Positions 1 through 5,786 of a stretch of 13,837 nucleotides of DNA are shown in pieces. The translations under genes and the position numbers were made by a program. The DNA is from Rhodanobacteraceae bacterium (GTDB lineage Bacteria > Pseudomonadota > Gammaproteobacteria > Xanthomonadales > Rhodanobacteraceae). The DNA is taken from the NCBI GenBank assembly GCA_012270595.1, contig JAAXIA010000064.1, forward strand, positions 1 to 13,837, in the 5' to 3' direction. Position 1 is the stretch's first letter. Each line of letters begins with the position of its first letter. The notes below the pieces were generated by a model that was not told where the DNA came from, ran no database searches, and saw only the letters and a list, made by a program, of their open reading frames with translations.

Positions 1-1
1 G

Positions 2-406
2 GAATTCATCGCGCGTTTGCCACAGGGGTTGCATAGCCCGATTGGTGAAAGTGGTAGCAGGTTATCCGGTGGCCAGCGTCAACGTATCGCCATTGCGCGT
101 GCCATGTTGAAAAATGCGCCCATTCTGGTGCTAGATGAAGCCACCAGCGCCCTGGATACCGAATCGGAACAATTAATTCAACAGGCATTAAACAAGCTGA
201 TGAAAAATCGTACCACTTTGGTGATAGCACATCGTTTATCCACCATCGAACATGCCGACCAGATTGTGGTGATGGATCAGGGAGTTATCGTGGAACAGGG
301 GTCGCATGCCCGGCTCATGGCCATGAACGGGTATTACGCCATGCTTTACCGTATGCAGTTCAACGAGCCGCGGCAACGTGTGGCGGCTGATTTGAGCAGG
401 CGTTGA
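2..406 (+). CDS. msbA: Lipid A export ATP-binding/permease MsbA, 3' end only
   Basis: This is the C-terminal part of an ABC exporter nucleotide-binding domain; the gene starts outside the window and is open from base 2. Visible motifs in order are the ABC signature LSGGQRQR, the Walker B stretch [12 protein letters not shown], and the H-loop in [13 protein letters not shown]. The Q-loop, Walker A and membrane domain lie to the left. MsbA is an inner-membrane homodimer that flips lipid A-core from the cytoplasmic to the periplasmic leaflet using ATP. The domain alone does not separate MsbA from other exporters. The assignment rests on the classic msbA-lpxK order: the stop codon at 404-406 overlaps the lpxK ATG by one base (TGATG), which implies translational coupling. 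Confidence 0.93.
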   Translation, partial: EFIARLPQGLHSPIGESGSRLSGGQRQRIAIARAMLKNAPILVLDEATSALDTESEQLIQQALNKLMKNRTTLVIAHRLSTIEHADQIVVMDQGVIVEQGSHARLMAMNGYYAMLYRMQFNEPRQRVAADLSRR

Positions 407-1395
407 TGAAATTGAGTGACAGACTCATCTCAAGCTGGTACGAACAGGCACCGGTGCCTTGGTGGTGTGTTCCTCTGGAGAAGCTCTACGGATGGCTCGG
501 TAACTTGCATCGTTCGGCGTATCGACGCGGCTGGTTGCGTCCCCGGATGCTGTCGTTGCCGGTCATGGTGGTTGGCAATCTTACTGTTGGTGGTACGGGT
601 AAGACGCCGCTGACTCTGGCTCTTGTCGAAGCTATGCGTGCGCGCGGTTATCATCCCGGGGTGGTTAGTCGTGGCTATGGCGGCACGCAGCGTGAGCCGT
701 GCCTGCTTACTGAGATGCCGGATCCGGCGCAGGTAGGCGATGAGCCGTGCCTGCTTAAGGCTAGCGCCGTGCCAGTAGCTGTGGGACGGGATCGCGCGGC
801 GGCGGCTCGCTTGCTGCAAAACGCTGGCTGTGACCTCATTGTGTCTGATGATGGTTTGCAACACTACCGACTTGGGCGACATGTGGAAATTGCCGTGGTC
901 GATGGCATCCGCCGCTTCGGCAACGGACGGCTGTTGCCAGCAGGGCCTCTGCGCGAACCTTGTCTGCGCTGGCATCGGATGGAATTTCGCGTCTGCAATG
1001 GCGGTCGCGCACTGTCTACCGAGATACCTATGCAACTCGAAAGTTCGACGGCGTGCTGTCTGCTGGATGGGCGTGAGCAACCGCTGGAAGCTTTTCGTGG
1101 TCAGCGTGTACACGCCGTGGCAGGTATTGGTCATCCGGAACGGTTTTTTGATAGTTTGAGAGCATATGGGCTGGATGTTATGGTGCATCCGTTTGCCGAT
1201 CACCATGCCTTTGTGCCGGCAGACCTTGCGTTTGCCGAGGGTTGGCCACTGCTGATGACTGTCAAGGATGCGGTGAAATGCCGTTCATTTGCGCAAGCGC
1301 ACTGGTGGAGCGTGCCGGTGCGTGCCTGTCTTCCGGAAAGTTTTTTCGACGCGGTGGCTTCGCAAATTGTGCGTGCCCAAATGAGTTTGACCTGA
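406..1395 (+). CDS. lpxK: Tetraacyldisaccharide 4'-kinase LpxK
   Basis: LpxK phosphorylates the 4' position of the tetraacyldisaccharide 1-phosphate to give lipid IVA, on the cytoplasmic face of the inner membrane. The 329-residue protein has the usual family length. Visible are the P-loop VGGTGKTP (residues 61-68) in a VVGNLTVGGTGKTP context, SRGYGG (88-93), VGDEP (110-114), the SDDGLQHY segment (147-154) that carries catalytic/Mg-binding acidic residues in the family, and the conserved FGNGRLLPAGPLREP (171-185). An in-frame TTG lies one codon upstream (403), but the ATG at 406 is preferred because it overlaps the msbA stop. The usual Trm112/kdsB neighbours seen after lpxK in many relatives are absent here. 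Confidence 0.96.
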   Translation: MKLSDRLISSWYEQAPVPWWCVPLEKLYGWLGNLHRSAYRRGWLRPRMLSLPVMVVGNLTVGGTGKTPLTLALVEAMRARGYHPGVVSRGYGGTQREPCLLTEMPDPAQVGDEPCLLKASAVPVAVGRDRAAAARLLQNAGCDLIVSDDGLQHYRLGRHVEIAVVDGIRRFGNGRLLPAGPLREPCLRWHRMEFRVCNGGRALSTEIPMQLESSTACCLLDGREQPLEAFRGQRVHAVAGIGHPERFFDSLRAYGLDVMVHPFADHHAFVPADLAFAEGWPLLMTVKDAVKCRSFAQAHWWSVPVRACLPESFFDAVASQIVRAQMSLT

Positions 1396-1445
1396 TTGAT
1401 GATGGGCTACGGCGCGAAGCGCAGGCGCAGGTCTGTTCTGACACT

Positions 1446-1449
1446 GGAG
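1446..1449 (+). promoter_or_regulatory. Ribosome binding site that fixes the DUF6165 start
   Basis: GGAG lies 5 bases before the ATG at 1455. The frame stays open leftwards to 1242, inside lpxK, but that extension is the out-of-frame shadow of lpxK, so this site decides for the ATG at 1455. Confidence 0.7.
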
Positions 1450-1454
1450 TTTTC

Positions 1455-1856
1455 ATGAGTTTGATCCAGATACCGGTTTCTCATGGCGAACTGATCGACA
1501 AGATCACTATTTTGACGATTAAGTCAGAGCGTATCCGTGATGGGAACAAAGCGAGCAATGTGCGTAGTGAGTTGGCTTTGCTTGAAGCGGTGTGGGTCGA
1601 TGCCGCAGTTGCCCAGACTGATATTTCTGTTGAGCGTGCACATTTGCAGGCGGTGAACGAGAGCCTGTGGGATATTGAGGATCGCTTGCGTTTGAAGGAG
1701 AAAGTTCAGGCTTTCGATGCCGAGTTCATCGCATTGGCGCGTTCGGTGTATCGGCGCAATGATGAACGCGCGTCCATCAAGCGTGAGATTAATCGCAAAC
1801 TCGGATCTGATTTGATTGAAGAAAAGTCTTACCAGGACTATCGCACCGAAAACTGA
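1455..1856 (+). CDS. DUF6165 family protein (unknown function)
   Basis: A 133-residue soluble protein starting MSLIQIPVSHGELIDKITIL. I recognise it as the DUF6165 type, small proteins that begin with a V.GELIDKI(T/S)IL motif and are found near LPS and cell-envelope genes; the function is not established. No signal peptide or membrane segment is visible. The body is strongly charged and reads as long helices: the EDRLRLKEKVQAFDAEF region (about residues 75-95) and the RRNDERASIKREINRKLGS region (about 101-120) are consistent with a helical hairpin or coiled coil. It follows lpxK after 59 bases and precedes the next gene by 39 bases, so it is probably co-transcribed with lipid A genes. The role in envelope synthesis is inference from position only. 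Confidence 0.8.
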   Translation: MSLIQIPVSHGELIDKITILTIKSERIRDGNKASNVRSELALLEAVWVDAAVAQTDISVERAHLQAVNESLWDIEDRLRLKEKVQAFDAEFIALARSVYRRNDERASIKREINRKLGSDLIEEKSYQDYRTEN

Positions 1857-1895
1857 ATAAGCTTCAGTGTGTTTTCTCAAATGGAGATCTGGAAA

Positions 1896-2849
1896 ATGAA
1901 GAAATCAGCATCTTTATTCCCGTTTTTATCTTCCATGTTGCTTACCTGCATTGTGCAGACAGGCATAGTACGCGATGCTTGCTGCGAAAATACGATGCGT
2001 TTTGTCTCTACCCCTTTTGGTCGGGTCAAAAAATCTGATGTGATATACTTGAAACACAATGAAGAACTTGTTTTTTCTACCGGTCATAAAGTGCAGGTTA
2101 TCGATAAAAAATCAGGAAAAACAATAAGGTGCTATCATCATGGGCAGGTCTTTTCTCCGGCACGACCTTTGTCATATAACGGCAGGAGTGTTCCGTTTGG
2201 TGATTTTTCTCCCCTTAATAGTTACATGGCCTTGGCAAAACTAAAAAATGATTATCTTGTTCAGAGTTTCTCTACTGACTGGAATGTTCCACTTCCACCG
2301 ATGTATCGAAAATCGGCTAATCCGGATTTTTTATGGAGTGGGATCCAGGGTGGAACTGATCCAGACAGAATAACCTTTGCCCAGTCGGTGATGTCCTGGG
2401 ACGAAAGCAGAAACAGCTATTGTATTCAGAATTGGGGTTACGTTAATGGAGTACTTGTTGGCGGTGAACGGGCATTGGTAGCGCCAGGGACCAGACTCAC
2501 CGGAGTGGCGGAATTTATAAAAATCGATAAGGATACCGGGAAATATGAATATATTAGCAGATTTAAAGGTTATCCCGCGCTGGATCTGGATGTGGATGGT
2601 TATCCCCGTCCCAATATGGTTATTGAGCAGTTTGAACCTTTTCCGCCCAAGGTACCCGAAACCTTTCCTTCTTCAGGATCAGGGCTTATGTATCACATTA
2701 AACTTGTTACTCGCCCGGCTTTTCGTTCGTCACGACTTGCCTGGACGGTTAGTCCCGCGGATAGAATTCCATTGCCATCGGGCAAACCCAATACCGAAAT
2801 TGTTTCCGATAGTGCGACGGATGGAAAGGTGCGATTTAACTGGCATTGA
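1896..2849 (+). CDS. Secreted protein of unknown function, AT-rich
   Basis: A 317-residue product I cannot assign to a named family. The ATG at 1896 is chosen over the upstream GTG (1869) and ATG (1881) because GGAG at 1883-1886 sits 9 bases before it and because it gives a signal-peptide-like N-terminus: MKK, then a hydrophobic stretch to about residue 23. The next part has Cys29 and Cys30. The central region contains FLWSGIQGG (145-153), FAQSVMSWD (161-169), YCIQNWGY (175-182), PGTRLTGV (197-204) and KYEYISRF (216-223). This spacing recalls secreted beta-sandwich proteins of bacteria and fungi with a W-G-I / Q-S-V / W / PG-D-x-L-x-G pattern, but that resemblance is from memory and weak. The gene is much AT-richer than its neighbours, suggesting later acquisition. 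It ends the operon and is followed by a terminator. Confidence 0.8.
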   Translation: MKKSASLFPFLSSMLLTCIVQTGIVRDACCENTMRFVSTPFGRVKKSDVIYLKHNEELVFSTGHKVQVIDKKSGKTIRCYHHGQVFSPARPLSYNGRSVPFGDFSPLNSYMALAKLKNDYLVQSFSTDWNVPLPPMYRKSANPDFLWSGIQGGTDPDRITFAQSVMSWDESRNSYCIQNWGYVNGVLVGGERALVAPGTRLTGVAEFIKIDKDTGKYEYISRFKGYPALDLDVDGYPRPNMVIEQFEPFPPKVPETFPSSGSGLMYHIKLVTRPAFRSSRLAWTVSPADRIPLPSGKPNTEIVSDSATDGKVRFNWH

Positions 2850-2878
2850 TTTTGCAAGATAAAGTAACTTTTCTAAAT

Positions 2879-2918
2879 CTGCGCATCCTTCGGTAAACTG
2901 AGGGTGCGCGGTTTTTTT
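2879..2918 (+). terminator. Intrinsic terminator of the msbA-lpxK operon
   Basis: A 9-bp stem pairs 2881-2889 (GCGCATCCT) with 2901-2909 (AGGGTGCGC), with one G-T wobble and an 11-base loop, followed by a run of seven T at 2912-2918. The T run lies on the + strand side only, so it mainly stops rightward transcription, just before the convergent GT9 gene. Confidence 0.8.
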
Positions 2919-2934
2919 GGGGGCGTTGGCTGGC

Positions 2935-3978
2935 TTATGCCAGGTGGACGTGATCGGCAAAGGCATCAAAGCGTTCAATCACATGATCTACGCTAATGAG
3001 GTCCATTACGCCAGGAAACTCAATTTTGCGCCCCCAGGGGATGCTTTGGGAAGACCTGCCAAGGTAGGTGCGTGCAGCCTGGTCGTACTTGTTTACGCAC
3101 CATCGCAGGTCGCAATAGGGCCCTGAGCGTTTCGGATTTGTTGCCGCGTGTAATCCAAGCACTTTTGTGCCCACGGTGTTGGCTATATGCATGGGACCGG
3201 AATCGGGGGTGAGCAGCAATGTTGCACGCGCGAGCAGAGCCAGTAGTTTTTTAAGCGTGTCTTTGCCAGTGAGGTTGAGCGGAGTGTTACGGCACTGAGC
3301 GGCTATAGCGCCGGCCGTCGCGTGATCATTGGGCGACGGGCCGCCAATCAGTACTGTGAGCCAGCCACGCTTGGTAGCGTGGTCCATGACTGCGGCATAG
3401 CGCTCCGCGCGCCAGTTGCGTAGCGAGTGTCTGGAACAGGGACTGACCAGCAGTGTGGGTGTGCGTTCCGGCCATTGCGCTGCGGCCCAGTCCTGTGCTT
3501 CATCGGGAAGTGGAATATCCCAGTGCACCTGCGTTTGTTTTAATCCCAGTGGTTCGACGAAGCTACCTATGGCATCCAGTACGTGTTCACCAGAGCGTGC
3601 CTCAATACGCTCGTTGATGAAGTATCCGTGCAGGTCTCGGGATCGCGCGCGGTCGTAACCGATGCGGCGATTGGCTTTGATGCCCAGGCTGAGCAGGTTT
3701 GAGCGCATCGCTACCTGCATCTGTAAAAGTGCATCAAAGCGCTGGTTATGCAAGTTTTGCCATACTGCGTGCGTACTATGACAGGTGGCACGCTTGTCGA
3801 AGCAGATAAAGTTTACATCAGGCAGGTCGCCCACCAGGGTGTGCTCTAACTTGCCGACTATCCAGGTTAGGCGGGTTTGTGGCCATGCCTTTTGCAAAGT
3901 ACGCACCAGCGGCACCACATGGGTGACATCACCGATGGCAGAGGTACGAAGCAGACAGATTGAAGTAGGCGTATGCAT
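2935..3978 (-). CDS. GT9 glycosyltransferase (heptosyltransferase-like)
   Basis: A 347-residue GT-B enzyme of family GT9, the LPS heptosyltransferase family (WaaC/WaaF/WaaQ type), which transfers L-glycero-D-manno-heptose from an ADP-heptose donor to inner-core LPS at the cytoplasmic side of the inner membrane. Evidence: the N-terminal RTSAIGDVTHVVPLV (11-25) typical of the acceptor-side loop, the LLVSPCSRHSLRNW segment (176-189), and the donor-site motif TPDSGPMHIA (257-266) followed by LGLHAATNPKRSGPY (274-288). It is transcribed on its own, against the lipid A operon on one side and divergent from the Kdo kinase on the other. The start ATG at 3978 has only a weak ribosome binding site and lies inside an inverted repeat. 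Whether it is heptosyltransferase I, II or a third enzyme cannot be told from motifs alone. Confidence 0.9.
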   Translation of the reverse strand: MHTPTSICLLRTSAIGDVTHVVPLVRTLQKAWPQTRLTWIVGKLEHTLVGDLPDVNFICFDKRATCHSTHAVWQNLHNQRFDALLQMQVAMRSNLLSLGIKANRRIGYDRARSRDLHGYFINERIEARSGEHVLDAIGSFVEPLGLKQTQVHWDIPLPDEAQDWAAAQWPERTPTLLVSPCSRHSLRNWRAERYAAVMDHATKRGWLTVLIGGPSPNDHATAGAIAAQCRNTPLNLTGKDTLKKLLALLARATLLLTPDSGPMHIANTVGTKVLGLHAATNPKRSGPYCDLRWCVNKYDQAARTYLGRSSQSIPWGRKIEFPGVMDLISVDHVIERFDAFADHVHLA

Positions 3979-4016
3979 GTAGAATGTCCAGGTACAAAAA
4001 GAAATGCTTCTACATG
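3976..4016 (-). repeat. 9-bp inverted repeat covering the GT9 start codon
   Basis: CATGTAGAA at 3976-3984 is the exact reverse complement of TTCTACATG at 4008-4016, with a 23-base spacer. In the GT9 transcript the 3' arm contains the start codon AUG, and the weak TGGA ribosome-binding element falls in the loop. This could form a hairpin that hides the start codon. Confidence 0.6.
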
Positions 4017-4071
4017 ATCGGATGTGATGTTCTTTATCTCAAATCTCCTTGTGCCAATGGCTTGTGGATTT

Positions 4072-4093
4072 TCCGCAAGCACCGGTGTGCGGA
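4072..4093. repeat. 22-bp near-palindrome in the GT9/kdkA divergent region
   Basis: TCCGCA (4072-4077) and TGCGGA (4088-4093) are exact reverse complements and enclose AG followed by the 8-bp perfect palindrome CACCGGTG (4080-4087). It lies about 45 bases before the kdkA start, in the only intergenic space between two divergent LPS-core genes. An operator or leader hairpin is possible; no regulator is identified. Confidence 0.45.
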
Positions 4094-4138
4094 GTGTATG
4101 CATTATTTAGAATTTATCGCAGCCGTGCGTTAAGGACA

Positions 4139-4885
4139 ATGGAGCGATCTGATGCAATGATACAAGAGCAGTTGCGTGAGGATTCTGATGGTGTGATAGT
4201 GTTCGATGCGGCGCGCACGCCACATATTGATAACCATTGGTTTGTCCCTGATTTTTGGCATCATCAGGGTGCCTTGCGTGCGCAAACGGGCGGTCGGGGC
4301 GGCATTTTTATTATCAAGACACCTACCGGTGAGTGCGTGCTGCGCCATTATCGCCGTGGTGGCTGGGCAAATCGTTTGCTGGGTGATCGCTATTTCTGGT
4401 ACGGTGCCCGGCACACACGACCATTTGCTGAGTTTCGCTTGTTGGTCGAGCTTGCGCGGCGCGATCTGCCCGCTCCGATAGTGGTGGCGGCGCGTTATGT
4501 GCGCCGTGGCTTGTTCTACCGCGCGGATTTGATCACGGCGTATGTGCCCGGGGCCGTGACACTGGCCCAGCGTCTGGCTATGGGGCGGCTTGATGTGAAC
4601 CTGGCTGAGGCAGTGGGTGTATTGCTTGCGCGCTTTCACCGGTCTGGTGTTTGCCATGCGGATCTTAATGCACATAACATACTGGTCAGCGCACAGGGCC
4701 TGTACCTGATTGATTTTGATCGTGCAACTATCCGCATTCCCCAGGCTTCATGGCGCCTTGCCAACCTGCAACGTTTGCGGCGCTCTTTGGTGAAACTTGG
4801 TGCGGCGAAGCGAAGTGAACCTGTATTTACCGAGGGATTGTGGGCCCACTTGCGGCGTAGCTACGAACGAACGATAGGGATATGA
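4139..4885 (+). CDS. kdkA: 3-deoxy-D-manno-octulosonic acid (Kdo) kinase
   Basis: A 248-residue Kdo kinase (KdkA/WaaP-like, protein-kinase fold), which phosphorylates the 4-OH of the inner-core Kdo with ATP at the inner face of the cytoplasmic membrane. Key segments: LRHYRRGG (68-75), the RHTRPFAEFRLL motif (91-102), the catalytic loop HADLNAHNIL (173-182), which has the kinase H-x-D-x4-N pattern, and the metal-binding IDFDRA (191-196, in place of DFG). Two starts are possible: ATG at 4139, preceded closely by AAGGA (only 2 bases away), or ATG at 4157, with GGAG 12 bases upstream. Neither spacing is ideal and both lie before the conserved region. The frame is open further left but lacks a good start there. 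The stop overlaps the next gene by ATGA. Confidence 0.92.
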   Translation: MERSDAMIQEQLREDSDGVIVFDAARTPHIDNHWFVPDFWHHQGALRAQTGGRGGIFIIKTPTGECVLRHYRRGGWANRLLGDRYFWYGARHTRPFAEFRLLVELARRDLPAPIVVAARYVRRGLFYRADLITAYVPGAVTLAQRLAMGRLDVNLAEAVGVLLARFHRSGVCHADLNAHNILVSAQGLYLIDFDRATIRIPQASWRLANLQRLRRSLVKLGAAKRSEPVFTEGLWAHLRRSYERTIGI

Positions 4886-5643
4886 ACTGGCATCTTCACT
4901 TTCTTGGTGTTGGCGGTGGTCACACTGTGAAATCAGGTTCTCCAGCTGCGGTGCTCGAATGTGACGGCCAGCCGTTCCTGCTTATCGATTGCGGCCCGGA
5001 TATACTTGATCGCTATCAGTCTGCCTACCACAGTCTGCCGCGCGCGCTTTATATCACTCATACGCACATGGATCACGTAGGGGCGATGGAAGCCCTGTTC
5101 AGTCGGCTCTGGTTTGATGAAGCTCGGCACTGTACTACGCGGCTATTTTGTCATGCGGCGCTGGTTCCATGGTTACAGACGCGTTTGGCGGATTATCCCG
5201 GGGTGGTGGCCGAAGGGGGAGTCAATTACTGGGATGCCTTTCAGTTGGTTCCATGCTCGCGTGGTTTTTGGCTGGATCGTTGGTGGTTTGACGTGTTTGC
5301 TTCGCGGCACCATCGTCCCCAGACGTCTTTTGGTCTTGCCCTGGCTGGAAGTTTCGCTTTTACTGGTGACACGCGGCCGATCCCTGAAGTGCTGCGGCAT
5401 GTCGCTGGTAATGGCGAGTTGATCGCTCACGATTGCAGTCTTCACGGTAATCCCTCACATAGCGGTATCGACGATATTGAACGGGAATACGATGTCAGCA
5501 TACGCAAGCGTTTGCTGCTTTATCATTACTGCCACGGTGAAGACGACGGTACAAGACTGACTGCACGTGGCTATCGGGTTGCGAAGGCAGGGCTGCGTAT
5601 TACTTTGCCGCCGCCCCTGTCTGTGCGCATGGATGCAGGTTGA
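4882..5643 (+). CDS. Metallo-beta-lactamase-fold hydrolase
   Basis: A 253-residue MBL-fold protein of the RNase Z-like/phosphodiesterase-like branch, with no signal peptide and so cytoplasmic. The zinc motif HTHMDH (60-65, H60, H62, D64, H65) is complete; later ligands are supplied by H143/H144 in SRHHRPQTSFG, D163 in FTGDTRPIPE, and H215 or H218 in LLLYHYCHGED. The AHDCSLHGNPSHS segment (182-194) is typical of RNase Z-like MBL proteins. All expected metal residues are present, so it should be active, but the substrate is unknown. Its ATG overlaps the kdkA stop (ATGA at 4882-4885), which implies tight coupling to the Kdo kinase. A link to core-LPS metabolism is inference from this overlap only. 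Confidence 0.88.
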   Translation: MNWHLHFLGVGGGHTVKSGSPAAVLECDGQPFLLIDCGPDILDRYQSAYHSLPRALYITHTHMDHVGAMEALFSRLWFDEARHCTTRLFCHAALVPWLQTRLADYPGVVAEGGVNYWDAFQLVPCSRGFWLDRWWFDVFASRHHRPQTSFGLALAGSFAFTGDTRPIPEVLRHVAGNGELIAHDCSLHGNPSHSGIDDIEREYDVSIRKRLLLYHYCHGEDDGTRLTARGYRVAKAGLRITLPPPLSVRMDAG

Positions 5644-5706
5644 AACCCTGTGATTGAAATTGCTTGCCGTGACATCAGGTTTTCGGGTCTGGTCTTTGTT
5701 CTGTTC

Positions 5707-5749
5707 CACGCAAGGGCGTGCATTCTCCTGGGCTGGTATAGTCCAGCCC
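5707..5749. repeat. Two tandem perfect inverted repeats before the amidase
   Basis: The first is CACGC-AAGG-GCGTG at 5707-5720 (5-bp stem, 4-base loop). The second is GGGCTGG-TATAGT-CCAGCCC at 5730-5749 (7-bp stem, 6-base loop). Neither is followed by a T run, so they are not a clear intrinsic terminator for the MBL gene. Confidence 0.65.
5734..5742 (+). promoter_or_regulatory. Possible extended -10 promoter inside a palindrome
   Basis: TGGTATAGT fits the extended -10 pattern TGnTATAAT with one mismatch, and forms the centre of the 20-bp inverted repeat at 5730-5749. No good -35 box is seen about 17 bases upstream, as is allowed for extended -10 promoters. It would start amidase transcription near 5749. 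The arms could be an operator, but this is speculative. Confidence 0.35.
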
Positions 5750-5777
5750 TGTTTGGAGTAGACAGCTTGCCGGTTCC

Positions 5778-5781
5778 GGAG
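5778..5781 (+). promoter_or_regulatory. Ribosome binding site supporting a GTG start for the amidase
   Basis: GGAG ends 5 bases before GTG at 5787. The alternative TTG (5784) is too close and the ATG (5799) is 17 bases away, so GTG is the best start. Confidence 0.6.
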
Positions 5782-5786
5782 ATTTG

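Noticed and set aside
430..1206. Long minus-strand open frame opposite lpxK.
   Set aside because: It lies antisense to a clear lpxK and has low-complexity, non-protein-like composition; a shadow.
1242..1454. Upstream extension of the DUF6165 frame into lpxK.
   Set aside because: It overlaps lpxK in another frame and is not needed; GGAG before the ATG at 1455 gives the true start.
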